The position numbers and the translations under genes were made by a program. Source: Furcasterigmium furcatum (Eukaryota; Ascomycota; Sordariomycetes; Glomerellales; Plectosphaerellaceae). Taken from it: 64,000 nucleotides of DNA. The stretch covers positions 1,157,088-1,221,087 of the forward strand of contig BCIA01000005.1 in NCBI GenBank assembly GCA_001599815.1. The letters run 5' to 3'. Shown here in pieces: positions 11,248-22,706 of the stretch (its first letter is position 1; every line of letters starts with the position of its first letter). Below the pieces are notes generated by a model that made no database searches, had not been told where the DNA came from, and saw only the letters and a program-made list of their open reading frames with translations.

Positions 11248-11255
11248 ATATAAAA
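11248..11255 (+). promoter_or_regulatory. TATA-like box of secreted paralogue B
   Basis: ATATAAAA lies 131 nt before the ATG at 11386, with CT-rich sequence following it. Confidence 0.4.
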
Positions 11256-11385
11256 CATCAGCCCCCGCCGTGTTATCTCTCTCTCTGACTTGTTTGATCC
11301 GCCATCTCCAGCCAGCCGGCACATCTTTGACTCCCATCCCTCACCACTTGTTTATCCAGAGCCCGCAACGGCAGCTCGACCCAAG

Positions 11386-12244
11386 ATGCACCACAGCGCT
11401 CTCTTGCCCGCCATGCTGGCGCTGTCCCGTGTGGCCCTCGGCATGCCCGCCGCCGGCGGCCTGGCCGACGCTGGCTCCGTGCTCGAGGACCGCGACAAGT
11501 TCGAGTTCACCGAGCACATCCGCTACAAGAGGGACGACGTCCTCACCCCCCGTGACCTGGAGCACGCCAAGCGCCACGGCGTCGACATCGACGAGAGTAT
11601 GTCATCCCCTTGCATGCCATAGAGCGAGTACCTGACTAACGTCTCTTCTAGTGTACCGGCACTCCGTGTTCAAGCGCCACGACGGCGACGACTGGACCAT
11701 CTGGGTGCACAACAGCTTCAACGAGAGCGTGGCCGACGCCGATGAGTCAGACGAGGCCGCCGCCGGGCTCGAGGCCAGACAGGAACGCTGGAGGGAGGTC
11801 GGGCACTTTACGAGCAACAGAGACCGCGCTCTCCAGTGCGACGGCAACGAGAGGGGTTGGACCAACACCGTGAAGTCCAGCTCGGCCTTCACGGGCGGCG
11901 GCAACGCGCTCATCGCGTGGTCGCGCGCCCACTCCGGGTACTTCACCATGGGCCAGTACTGCTGCAACGACACGGGGCGCAAGAACGTCATCATCGGCGG
12001 CAGCAACAGCGGCGCCAACCTGCGCTTCGGCATCGGCGTCCACCCCGACGACTGGCAGAGGGTCACCTGGATTGGCAGCCGGGACATTGGCCTCCTCACG
12101 GAGAAGGTCCGGGCGGGCAGGAGGAACTTTGGCAACGGGTGGCGCATGGAGGGCCACGGCGAGATGCGATGCAACAGGGCCGAGCTCATCGGGCCGCGCC
12201 AATGGGTCGCCTGGGTCCTCCACCGCAGCGTCGAGAGGGTCTGA
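11386..12244 (+). CDS. Secreted protein of unknown function, paralogue B
   Basis: Two exons: 11386-11596 and 11652-12244 (GTATGT donor, TACTAAC-like branch region), giving 267 residues. It begins with a signal peptide (MHHSALLPAMLALSRVALG). A pro-region follows with Lys-Arg sites after HIRY and after HSVF, at the same places as in the paralogue at 9280. The intron also splits the same codon, so the pair arose by duplication followed by inversion. Shared blocks include AFTGGGNALIAW, the CC pair in YCCND, GGSNSGANLRFGIGVH and a final W(V)LHRSVER. A short acidic insertion (ADADESDEAA) is unique to this copy. Function unknown; secretion and Kex2 processing are inferred from the sequence. Confidence 0.82.
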
Positions 12245-13458
12245 GCGAGTCAGCTCCAAACACACTCGCTATGACATGGAAGCTTCCGTAGACCGTACTG
12301 TCTGGCCCCGTCTCAGAGGCCAATGCCTCATAGTGAATACCGCTCGTTTGTATAGAGGTCGTGCATGGAGGTTGAGGTGACCAACTCCGGGTGATAGTAG
12401 TGTGTGGGCGCTGTCGTTGAGTGCCTGATGCCTGCGACAGGCAAGGGCGGCCAAATTGCGGGGATCAATTGTCTTTGGCAAAGTGATCACTGAATATAGG
12501 TTGCATTACGTGGGTCTTCCATCCCTTGAACATTATAGAGGCGGAATCTAATACGATCTCGTTCACCTTGCTCCTGAGTACGTGACTTGACCTGACCAGA
12601 CTCGCAAGGCGACCCAGATGTTCGCTTCGGTATAGTCAGTGGCTCGGAGCTCGACATCGACAGTTTGGATTAAGTTAGCCCCGCTTTCACGTTTGTCTCT
12701 GAGCTGGGGGCCTCGAATCCAATGAGAATAGATGCCCCTGGAGATTAAGCTGAAGCGAGAGTCCAGAAGGTCCATTGGCGCTTCCCATCCTCTTGGAAAA
12801 GAATTCGCCGAAGTATGGTTGCCGGAGCCCCAACTTCTTGCAAAGCTCTTGGTAGTTCGGTACTCGTCGTCGACTCGCACTCTGACAATGAACTTGAAAG
12901 AGCAAGGCTCGTGGTGCTCGTGGCCGAGATCTGCAAATGAGGCGGTGGAGCCCTAGCCCCGATTTCTCGCAATATCAAGGTATGAGAAGTAACTAACAGG
13001 CCGGGCCAATCTCGATGACTCGACATCTCACCCTTTCGCTCTGCATTTGGCGTGTGAGGAGGGCCTTGAGAAGCGCCTGGCCGCCAACCTGAAGTGTGCG
13101 ATCGCACGCGTCCACCACTCCCCAAGGACTGGCCTTCCGCCCGGTATAGAGTCAACTCCAGCATGCAGACCCTTAAGCATCAGCGGGATCATCATATTAT
13201 CGTGCTCCAAGAGATGAGCACATCTGAAGGCTAATCGCCTCTCCACACATTCGGTCGCCAAGGCCGGCTTGGCTACCAATCTTGGCGTCAAGACACGTGG
13301 TTGGTGCCAGGGTGAGAGACTGTGCCGCTCAAAAACGGAGATAAAGCCCACGGGGCCCCGAACCGAGTGGCTTGACGCATCATCATTACATCGTGGCTCT
13401 TTTGGCTCCAGAGCGGCATCCGAGGAACCTCACGAAGCGCAACAGGTCTTTTTCCAAG
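12245..13458. other. 1.2 kb intergenic region
   Basis: This holds the 3' flank of secreted paralogue B and the upstream region of the surface protein. Open frames are short and lack start or splice context. Nothing recognisable is present. Confidence 0.35.
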
Positions 13459-14610
13459 ATGCCCACCACCGCGCTCGACGGCTTCGACTATCTCAATGCC
13501 GGGCCACTGACGACGACATTCACAGCCCCTGCGTCTTGCACAGGCCGCATTGGCTTGATCCCAAAGGATACGATCTTCGACCGCATAAAAGCCTTCCGAG
13601 TGGATGAGAGCTGCACAGGCCCGGCCCCGGGTCTCTCGGACTGTTGGCCGTCCGGCTCGGCCGTCGATCAAGATTTCCCCACAAGGTGGCCGCCGGCGGT
13701 TTACTACCACTCACCCGCCTCCCTCTGCCCAGCAGGTTGGACCACCGTCGGGTCTGTCGTCAAGGATGAGGATGGCCATCTTGCGACCTCTTGGGACTTC
13801 GGCATCCAGTCATCAAGATTCGTGTCGTACCAGAAGGCCCGCAGTACGGAGACGTACACATACAGCGGGGACAGTGGCGTCATGCTGTTCAACCATGACC
13901 CGTGGATCAACTGGCATGCTCGGTGGGCGGTTGCCCTGTCGCCCGGCGAAACGGGGATTGCCTGCTGCCCCAGGTATGAGATATCACAAACACAAATACA
14001 GCGAGCGCGTAGTACTGACCACGTCCGCAGCGGCTTCGCCCCGATGCTAGCACAGTCATCCTGCGTCAGCTTCCCGCCCACGACCGCGTGGACAGCCACC
14101 ACCATCTGCGAGAGCATTTACTCTTTTGNCCCCCCCTTCTCTTGGGATGCGATTTCCACCGCCACATTCGCCGATGAGGTATTCGGCTTCAACGTCACCT
14201 CGGAAATGTTCTTCTACGGGACGGAGGCGCTGGCCCTCGCAGGGTTCTCAACCATTCGCACCCTCCATACGGGCACGTATAGCAATGGGGACATTGGTTT
14301 GTTCTTCGACCGCGATGGATGGGGCGACATCGAGCCACCTGGAGTCGCTAAGGACTTCATCCCGGTGGATTATAGCAGGGTGATCTTTCTTGCTCATGGT
14401 GGTCCGACGCGTGACTCTGGTAATTCTAGTGACTTGTCCCCCATAACAGGAGGCGAAGAGTCTCCTGCTGCTTCAGAGACGGGCGAGGCGGAGAACGACG
14501 AGAACGCTGGCGGGGATCGTCGCGATGGGCTGGCGAGTAAGATTGGGCTGGTCTTGGGGACCTGGGTCGTTGCGATGGTACTCGGTGCAGCCCTTATCGT
14601 CCCGCTGTAA
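13459..14610 (+). CDS. Fungal cell-surface protein with C-terminal hydrophobic tail
   Basis: Two exons, 13459-13973 and 14031-14610, giving about 364 residues. The 57-nt intron (GTATGAG donor, CGCAG acceptor) keeps the frame, so it is easily missed. Removing it restores ACCPSGFAPM, a CCPSGF motif common in a family of Cys-containing fungal surface proteins. The N-terminus (MPTTALDGFDYLNAGPLTTTF) is not a signal peptide; a missed upstream exon is possible. The protein ends in a Ser/Glu/Asp-rich linker and a hydrophobic stretch reaching the last residue (IGLVLGTWVVAMVLGAALIV). That fits a GPI-anchor signal or a tail anchor. An undetermined base (N) at 14129 beside a C homopolymer leaves one codon unknown. 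Function unknown. Confidence 0.7.
   Translation: MPTTALDGFDYLNAGPLTTTFTAPASCTGRIGLIPKDTIFDRIKAFRVDESCTGPAPGLSDCWPSGSAVDQDFPTRWPPAVYYHSPASLCPAGWTTVGSVVKDEDGHLATSWDFGIQSSRFVSYQKARSTETYTYSGDSGVMLFNHDPWINWHARWAVALSPGETGIACCPRYEISQTQIQRARSTDHVRSGFAPMLAQSSCVSFPPTTAWTATTICESIYSFXPPFSWDAISTATFADEVFGFNVTSEMFFYGTEALALAGFSTIRTLHTGTYSNGDIGLFFDRDGWGDIEPPGVAKDFIPVDYSRVIFLAHGGPTRDSGNSSDLSPITGGEESPAASETGEAENDENAGGDRRDGLASKIGLVLGTWVVAMVLGAALIVPL
14129..14129. other. Undetermined base (N)
   Basis: The only ambiguous base in the window, next to a run of C within the surface-protein gene. It suggests a local assembly or homopolymer problem. Confidence 0.95.
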
Positions 14611-15330
14611 CTGAGTGTTCCATCTTCGCGTTGTACAATTTCGGATTTGCTGCAAATGGATACGGCCCTTCTGCTCCTGGGTCTTCGGCGGCCTCACTCA
14701 CGGGCGGTCTTCTCTCGGGGTTTCTTAGCCATGCCAGGTTGTCATGGCTCAAACGCTCGGTTGTAGGTCGGTGAACTCGTGATTCAAGCAAGCGAGGCTG
14801 GCCGCCAAACTGCAACTCTTTTTTCTCCGCTGGTCCTCAGAAATCCAGAATCATCCATGCTTTACCCTTTACACGGTGTACCATGCTGTGCGGTGAGGGG
14901 CGCGGGAATCAGGCTGGGACTTGGCGAATATCCAGCCCCCTTGGAATCTTCCCATTTGCTGCGCGGTTATGCAGCCACCGGTCACACTTGCGGCAATGCC
15001 CCTCGTCATCACGTTGCATGATTGGACAGGCATTTGCAGTCTCATAGGTGAGGGTGATACAAGTCTGCACTGCCTGGCCACAGAGAGTATGTGGGCGTTC
15101 TTGAGGACGGCCGCAACTTGGCTCCGCGTTGTGGAGGCCTGGATTCCACTTGACAAGGCTGCAGGCACCATCCGCACATTCTGGGGCTGGTCATAATCGC
15201 AGGCCCCGGTTGGGCTTTTCTCTCTCTCCCTCACTCTCTCTCCCTCTCCTTCTCCTTCACTCTCTATCTTTCTCCCTCGCCCTCTCTCTTTCTCTTATCG
15301 TCCCTCATCAGCTTGGCTTCCCTTGAGCTC
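14611..15330. promoter_or_regulatory. Upstream region of the NACHT gene, with a CT-rich tract
   Basis: No gene is seen. A nearly pure pyrimidine tract (CT/CCT repeats) covers about 15215-15297 and ends some 30 nt before the NACHT start codon. Such tracts often mark the core promoter or transcription start of fungal genes. Confidence 0.5.
15215..15297 (+). repeat. Polypyrimidine CT-rich low-complexity tract
   Basis: About 80 bases are almost entirely C and T (CTCTCTC, CCCTC, CTTTCT units) immediately upstream of the NACHT gene. Confidence 0.75.
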
Positions 15331-17568
15331 ATGTCAGACCCTCTGTCGATTGCGGCCAGTGTGGCCGGACTTGTCGCCCTGGCCGACAAGGTCTTCCGAG
15401 ATGCCTTCAGGTACGCGCGAACCGCAAAGAACGCCAAGGAGGATGCCGCCCAGCTCGCGAGCGAAGCACAGGACCTGGCCGGGATCCTTCACCGCTTGTC
15501 ACTCCTTGCCTCGGTACTGGAGTATGGAGCAGGGGAGTCGGTCCTCCGCCTAACCCATATTATATCCTGTCGCAAATTGCTGCTCCGATTGGACTCGGCC
15601 ATCTCAAGGACACGAGCGGACTTCGCCAGCGGGAGGAAGCGCGATCACATCAAACGGTCCCTTCAATGGCCTTTCACCACGTCCGAGACGAAGGACATAC
15701 TGGAGCAGATCACCAGAGAAAAAGCCGCGCTCACCGTCGCCTTGACTGCGGACAGCATGGATGCTATGCTCCGCCTGCTATCTTGTCAAGAGGACCTACA
15801 GAAGACAATGACAACCTTGGCCATGACTGTCAGCGAGGCAATCGAAATCTCGACAAACATTCGGCTAGACCACGAGAAGCGCAAGATTCTGAATCATTTC
15901 ATGGTCGTGAACCCTCAGGACACCTTGGATCTGTGCAGAGAGCTGCGACACCCCATGACCGGTCTCTGGCTGCTGGATGGAAAGGACTTCCAGCGATGGA
16001 TAGTCGAGAAGAACTCTGGCCTCTGGCTGAGTGGCATCCCCGGCGCGGGGAAGACCGTCCTGGCCGGTGCGATGATCCTGGAAGTCTTGAAGCTGAGCTC
16101 ACACACAGTCGGGGTGGGCTACTTCTTCTGCCTACACAGCGACGAGCAGACACAGCAGCCGCTGCTGATATTGCAGACACTCGCTGCGCAACTCGCACGC
16201 CAGGACGAATCCGCCTACAAGATCCTGGAAGCCTTCTATCACAAGACACACTCTCAGGACGGGTTTTCTGTCAAGCCCTCACCGCGGAATATCAGGGGCG
16301 TTCTGGAGGAGATGGCTGCCTGCTTCGACCAAGTCTACTTGATTGTCGATGGACTGGATGAATGCGCCGACAGCGCTGGGGATGTTGCGTCTCTCCTTTG
16401 CAACATCACGGACGAGGAGCACTCAAACATCTCACTCGCAATCTTGAGTCGAGACGAGCTGGTCATCCGGGAATGTCTCCAAGACTCGTTTACTTGTGTT
16501 GACCTTGAGGCCCAAAAGCAGGATGTCCGAATGTACGTTGCCACCGAGCTTGAGCTCCGGTTGGAGAGGAAGCAGCTCCGGCTCCGGAACATGGCTTTGA
16601 AAGACGAGATCATGCAGGCTTTGCTCGAGAACTACGGCGGAATGTGAGTCTCCCCAGCCGGCCTGCCCCCTGCTTTGTATTAACCGCCATACAGGTTTCG
16701 GTGGGTTGCTTGTCAACTTGATCATCTTTGCCTGTTACCAAGCGACAAGGAACGGCGACAGGCACTCACAAGTCTTCCTCCAGATCTCAACGCCACTTAC
16801 GCCAGGATCCTCCAACGTGTCGACAGGAAGCCCGACTCTATACGACGCATAGTACGGCAATGTCTGCGTTTCATCGCCGCGGCCAAACTGCGTCTGACCC
16901 TGTCTGAGCTGCGAGAGGCTGTCTCTATTGAGGAGGGGATGACAACGCTGGAAGATGAGGACTGGGTCGACGATGATGCGGTGCTGCTGCATTGCAGCAG
17001 CCTGATCCGCGTCAAGGGGAAACTTGGCCCAGATGCCACCGTCCATTTCTCTCATTTCACCGTCGCCGAGTACCTCCGAGGCACTGTGCTTCGGGACAGT
17101 CCGCTTGCTTATTACCATGCCTCAGCAACAGTGGCGTCGAGAGCCCTCGCCAGGGCTTGTCTTGGCCTGTTGTGCATCAACGAAATGGTCACTCGGCCAG
17201 CCGAGATCGAGGATTTGAGCCAGCAGCTGGTGCGCAGTCAGCGACAGCACCCGTTCTATCGGTACGCCGTGATGTTCTGGATGGACCATGCCGAGGGACA
17301 TTGGGAGGACGATACCGTATCCTCCCTAGTCCAGTGTCTCTTTGACCGGGCGGCTGGCAAGATTTTGATTTTTACATTGGCATATTCTGCACTCTCCGAC
17401 TTGATCGCCTCGTTCCTGTTACGAAGTATTGAAGATGACCAAAGTGGGGCGCCGGCCTCTCCTGATCACGGAGGCGGTAATAGGTGGCAGACTCGGGCCA
17501 CTGGAATCTTTTTTAGTAGGATTAGGGACCTCGCCTCTATAAGGAGGCAGGGTAAGAGCGCTTATTAA
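15331..17568 (+). CDS. NACHT-domain NLR/STAND protein with Helo-like N-terminus, no C-terminal repeats
   Basis: Two exons, 15331-16643 and 16695-17568, give 728 residues. It starts MSDPLSIAASVAGLVALADKV, the typical opening of the fungal Helo-like N-terminal domain of STAND proteins (helical, about residues 1-190). The NACHT domain has a Walker A GIPGAGKT at 235-242 and a Walker B VYLIVDGLDEC at 335-345. The intron (GTGAGT donor, 51 nt) joins the NACHT end to FRWVACQLDHL, a usual post-NACHT motif. A winged-helix signature VHFSHFTVAEYL begins at residue 554. The family acts in allorecognition and programmed cell death: ligand binding to C-terminal repeats drives oligomerisation. Here the protein stops about 170 residues after that motif, with no ankyrin, WD or TPR repeats, so the sensor is missing or lost. 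Confidence 0.87.
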
Positions 17569-17803
17569 TATCCGCAACTGGATGAAGAGATGGCATTATA
17601 TCTATGCAAACTTGCGTATTCTGTCCCCTCTCTAGGCCCTGCTACGGTGTTTATTGGCCTCTTGGGATGTGTGAGATCTATATAAGTGGTTGGTATAAAT
17701 ATCATGCCCGGGATCTAACTGCGTGTCCGCTCGTGAATGACAAGGCCATTTTCAAGCTATTCATTGGAGACTTCATGGCTGCTTTGTGTCGTAAACTGAC
17801 TCT

Positions 17804-19919
17804 CTAGTGAACCAAACGCATATCGTAGAAACGGCCCCTGTGATCACTCGGAAGGTCGGACAGTTGCCTCTGTATCACCTTGTTCCGCCAGATGTAATAA
17901 AGTTTGCCGAGGACAAAGAGAACGATGTTGAAGACGCAAAGCGCGACAAGGCCCTTATTGGCCGTGTAATCTTTGGGAGGCGAGACGTTAGCACAGATTC
18001 GACCCTGAGAATTTCAAAGTCACTCACAGTACGGCTTATCCTCTTCTCGGTAAAAGTTCACCGCGGCAATACTACCAATCTGATACGTCATGTTGTAAAC
18101 GGCCGCTGCGACGGCGCGCCGGCCCACAGACTTGGAGTTGCGGCTCACAAGACCAACGAAGATGGAGTGCGCGTAGGGAATTCCGTTGATGCCGGTGAGG
18201 AGAGCGTAGCGGACCCAGGGGCTAGCGCTGGGCGTGATGGCGACGAGGCCGATGAAGAAGGGCAGCATCCAGATGTTGCTGATAGATGCGACTAGGAAGC
18301 GCTCATTGACCCTTTCTGAGAACCAGCCCAATATCAGCACCTATAGACATGCCGTGTTAGATATGGTTCAGTTGTGAATTTCCACGCCAGAAGATGACCC
18401 ACATTCATAGCGAATAGAACAAAGCTCGGAATGGCGAGCAGGTTGGAATGGAAGACTGAGTAGCCCATGTCCCTCAGAATCAAGGACAGATAATTGGCCG
18501 TCGGCTGGAAAGGAATCCAAGCAAAAATTCCAATCTGATGCGGAGAGCCTGATGTTAGTCTCTGCGCCGCAAAAGGAAGAACGAAAGCACGGAAGAGCTC
18601 TTACGATGAAGATTGGCCACAGATCAAAGTCGCTCAGCGTCTTCCACAACCCGAGAAGCGTGACAGCCGTTCGGTTGTTGAGGTCGCCCTTTGTAGGGTC
18701 ATCACGAAGCAGACGGTTGACGAGGATCTTCTCCTCCTCTTCCGTCCACCATTTGTTGGTGCCGTCGGGACGCTTGAAGGCCAAAGCCGGCTCGCTGATG
18801 GACGGAGGCATGATGAAAAAGGCAATGATCCCAATGAGGACGCACATGAGTCCTTCGATCAAGAAGCTGCTCCATCTTAGCACATGTCATGAACCGGAAC
18901 TGGTGGACAGGGGTTGCACCTACAGCCATTGCCAACCAGCCCATCCTTGGACGCCACGCATCTCCAAGAGACCTGCAGCGATAAGGCTGCCAGATATTTG
19001 TGTGATGGGTATGCCAGTGTAGAAGAAGCTCAGACGGATGGGTAGCTCGTTGCTCTTGTAGAAGTATGACAGGTACAGAATCTGCGAGAACCGCGTGTTA
19101 GCTATCTTCATGTCAAGCACCACGATATCAGGGCCACGGGGCACTCACCATTTCCGGGATGAATCCACCTTGAGCAATGCCCAAGAGCGCACGGAGCAAG
19201 AAGAAGTTCCAACGGCTGTTCATAGCAGACTGCACCATGCAAAGCCCACCCCAAAGGACGATGACAGCAGGGGTGTAACGGAAGGGGCCAATCTTCTTGC
19301 TGATGAGGCCGCCGGGGAGCTCGGCAGCGAGGAAAGCTACCAGATAGATGGTCTGGCCAGTGTTGTAGTCGTTTGTATTAATGTTGAGGTCGTCGAGCAT
19401 GTTATCAGCGACGGCTCGGTTGATGTTGCGACGGATCAGGTCGAGCGAGGAGTACATGACCCAGACCCAGACCATGACGCGCCAGTCCAGCTGCGAGACG
19501 AGAATACTAATCAGCATCACTGTATATCCCAGTGTGGTATGGAAAAGAATGAAACGGAAACGCAGTAGAAACAGCCAAGAAGGTGGTTGAAGCAAGATGG
19601 ACGGCACATGGTACCTGTTCATGCCGCGATGTGATGATGAAGAGAGAACGGGATTTACCTTTTTCTTGACAGCTGCTTCTTTTTCCGGAGACCACTCGAA
19701 GGATGGGTCGAACCTGTGTCTGCACTCGTACTTGGCATTCTCGAATATGTTCTTCCAATATTCTGCTCTTGCCGGGTGCGAGAAGACATGTGGCTCGACG
19801 GACCCCAGTTGAGAGCCGGTCGACGGCGGGAAGTCATCAACGGCATACCGGTCGTCCGAAAGGCTTTCGGGCGTGCTTGGCACTTCTTTGCTGGAGTTCG
19901 CCTTGCTAGAGTCTGCCAT
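17804..19919 (-). CDS. MFS transporter, allantoate permease (Dal5/anion:cation symporter) type
   Basis: Seven exons on the minus strand: 19919-19659, 19490-19149, 19081-18924, 18866-18605, 18534-18403, 18340-18028 and 17970-17804, giving 544 residues in a continuous frame. Family marks include KKLDWRVMVWVWVMYSSLDL opening helix 1 (made by splicing exons 1 and 2), FLLRALLGIAQGGFIPEM, a long central loop with KWWTEEEEKILVNRLLRDDP, and the second half with PFQPTANYLSLILRDMGYS. The first intron is long (168 nt); the others are 46-71 nt. It is probably a plasma-membrane symporter for nitrogen compounds or vitamins. It converges on the NACHT gene. The last splice (before NKGLVALCVFNIVLF) is the least certain. 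Confidence 0.85.
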
Positions 19920-20821
19920 GATGGGAAATTACAGACCGGAACATAGAATAGTGAACAGATAGAGCGCGGCCGCAGATAAGATACAGAATTGGTGATATTG
20001 TAGTCGAAGGGACTCGCACAGGACCTTTTGCATCCGGAAACCCAAGAGCAACCTTTCTCATATATATGGAAATCTGGTTTGATATACGTACTTGTCTTGT
20101 ACAAGGTACGTCGTGGCCTTGAAGTCAAGGCAGAGAGTTCGGCAACCCTTTGGCCGGGAACATACGGCCGGGTGGAACGATGAAACTACGCCAGAAAGCT
20201 TTACCACCGGAGATGCTCAAACCAACAATCCGAGATCGGATGCAGTGTATTGACAGTTGGTTCTAATGAGATGACGCCATCCGGGGTCGAGGACTCGCAA
20301 TGAGGGGCTAGTCCGTATGGTGTGGATGGATGAGCATGGAAGAGGGTACAGCTCAACAGCAGACAGTCGATCGAACCCTGGCCTCTGACAGATGCAATCT
20401 TTTCTTTGCGGATTGTCGGCAACGTAGTTATGAGCTACCTCAAGAAGGCTCCAGTCGCCATCAGGGCGGCATACATCATGATTACGCTCGTTCGAGCCAG
20501 AAAAAGAGTAGGAGAAAAGAAGAGAACCAGTGTATAACACATTATCTATTCACTCGCCGTTTTAAAGAAATACACGAGTCTATGATTTGAATAACACCGG
20601 CCCCTGGCATGCTATCAACTTTTCAAATGGCCCAACCCTATACCCTTCATTGTCCGTCTTGTCATCTCGCCTCGGGAGAACTCGCATCATATTTCAGCAA
20701 CCCAGGCATATGCATTCCATGCGAGCCGCATACCATATATTGCCCACAGGGCCGAATTCAGATTTTGCATCAGGACCTCGTTCCGACAGTCTTCAAGCTT
20801 GGCGGTACGACCCTGGTCTCT
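19920..20821. other. Intergenic region between two MFS genes
   Basis: This holds the promoter of the Dal5-type gene and the 3' flank of the DHA2-type gene, both on the minus strand. No coding sequence beyond short chance ORFs. Confidence 0.35.
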
Positions 20822-22706
20822 CTAATGAGTGCTGCGCATTTGTCTCGGGCTGGCCATCAAGGCAGCGATCAGGCCGATGGCCGCAACAGCTGTAGACACC
20901 GCAAAGGCGTACTTGAGACCGTCAAAATAGACGTATCGGGCCACCAGCTGAATGTCAGGAGGCAGAGATCGAATGGTATCTACTGAATGTCTGATCCCGT
21001 CGATAATCTAAATTTTTGAAGGAAGTCATCGCGTCAGCTTCATCCTCAAGTCCCCGGCGGTTGGAAAAGACGTACCCTCCACTTATCTGGCACCTCACTC
21101 AAAGCATCCGGCAGGCGAATGCTGAGCGTAGTTTGCAGGATGGCCGAGGCTAGTGAGACACCCCAGACCATGCCCAGCGAGCGTACGAGATAGACAGTCG
21201 AGGCGGATACCGCATGATCTAGGTCATAGAATATTAGACACTCTTCCATCTGATAAATGTACCAAAATTGCCAAAGGTCACTCACCAGCGTGCTCAAACG
21301 AGGCCAGAGACGTGAATAGAATGGATGGGTACATGAACCCTTGACCCAGGCTGGCAGGGACAATGAATACGTGGTATTTCCAATCGGCGTCCTTGAATGC
21401 CAGCAAGAGGATCAGCCCGTTACCAATCATCATGAGAAAGGCGCCCAGTCGAATCATTGGAATCAGCTTTCCCCAGCGAGACATGACGATACCGGCGAGA
21501 AGGGAGCCTATCGGCGTCGAAAGCGAAGGAATCGCCAGACGAGCACCAGCCTTCGCTGCAGATTCGAGAAGGATGACCTGGAAGAATAGCGGCATCATGA
21601 ACAGGAACTGATATTCCGAGTTAGTAGGGCCAGCTTAGGAGGTTGTTGTCTTGTAAGAGCACTTACACTGTACGCGGCGATGCCTGCACAGACATTGGAT
21701 ATTTGTGTTAGGACAGGAAGCCGCCCTGTCAGCATTCGCAAGGGTATGATGGGAATTGCTGTCGTCCTTGCCTCAATGACAATGAAGAGAGCAAACAAGG
21801 CGATGCTTCCGACGAGGGAGCCAATGACCCAAGGGCTGGACCACGGCAGCTCATTCCCACCGAGGCTCAGACCGACCAGCTGGACCGAGATGCTGATGAT
21901 CAGGACCAGAGCACCTGTGAAGTCGACCCTCTTCCCTAAGACGGCAAGGCTCTCGCCCGAAGCGAGCCCTGGTTGGTTTTTGACAGCGAGGATGCCAACG
22001 ACGAGAGCCAGCAGGGACACCGGGACCTGAAGGAGGAAGCACCACCGCCAACCGATGTGATCTGCGATGGCGCCGCCAAGGGAGGCACCGGACATGGCTC
22101 CCAGGCCGAAGATGCCGTTCTGCATGGCTTGATACATGCCACGCCTGCGGAATGGGATCATGTCTGAGTTGATGATAGTAGCTAAGACCCAACAGTATCA
22201 GCGCCTTCAATTCTTTTGCATTATCAACATGATTGGTCCATACCCATCGTCATCAACCCCCCGCCTCCAGCACCGGTCAAGGCGCGCATGCAATTAAGGG
22301 TGATGATGTCGGGTGCGAGACCGCATCCAAGGCACCCGGCAGCAAACATTGAGGTAGATATGAAGAAACATATCCTCCGACCGAAGATGTCCGATATGCG
22401 GCCATACAGCGGCTGGACGGCCGTGCTGGTGATGAGGTACGACGTGGTGAGCCAGGATGCAGTATTAGCCGCATTGAATTCGGACCCGATGACGGCGTAG
22501 GTTGATGCTGTAATAGTACCGTCAAAAGCGTTCAGAAAGACGTCGGACATGATGGCAATCTGAATCCATATGAAACCACGGGGCGCCTTCCAGAAGGCTT
22601 CATCCTCGGGTGGTCGTGGTCCCAGCAGGGGCTGATCCTCACGGGCAGCTTGGTCCTGTATCCCGGACCTTGGGTCAGCGGTTGATCGGCCGGATTCCTG
22701 GTCCAT
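20822..22706 (-). CDS. MFS transporter, DHA2 (14-TMS; Fnx/Vba-like) type
   Basis: Five exons on the minus strand: 22706-22244, 22181-21667, 21607-21286, 21218-21076 and 21007-20822, giving 542 residues in a continuous frame. The start at 22706 gives a hydrophilic N-terminus (MDQESGRSTADPRSG), then the first helix FIWIQIAIMSDVFLNAFDGTI. Diagnostic motifs are WLTTSYLITSTAVQPLYGRISDIFGRR (loop 2-3), INSDMIPFRRRGMYQAMQN and GASLGGAIADHIGWRWCF. They place it with multidrug or vacuolar basic-amino-acid transporters (Fnx1/Vba-like) of the DHA2 family. These are proton antiporters in plasma or vacuolar membrane; the substrate is unknown. It is divergent from the arylsulfotransferase-like gene at 23524. 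Confidence 0.88.

Larger units (their letters stand above)
10128..11385. promoter_or_regulatory. Shared divergent promoter region of the secreted paralogue pair
   Basis: About 1.26 kb lies between the two start codons. TATA-like boxes sit at the expected distance on both sides: CTATAAAG (minus strand, 10213-10220, about 90 nt before gene A) and ATATAAAA (11248-11255, about 130 nt before gene B). No coding sequence is seen in between. Confidence 0.5.

Noticed and set aside
9280..12244. RiPP (dikaritin-like) precursor peptides
   Set aside because: Kex2 sites are present, but only two per protein and no repeated core peptide; no UstY/DUF3328 or tyrosinase gene lies nearby. The mature part is a folded Cys-containing domain.
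17569..17803. Missing ankyrin/WD repeats of the NACHT gene
   Set aside because: All three plus-strand frames were read; a possible extra exon gives only about 30 residues with no repeat character.
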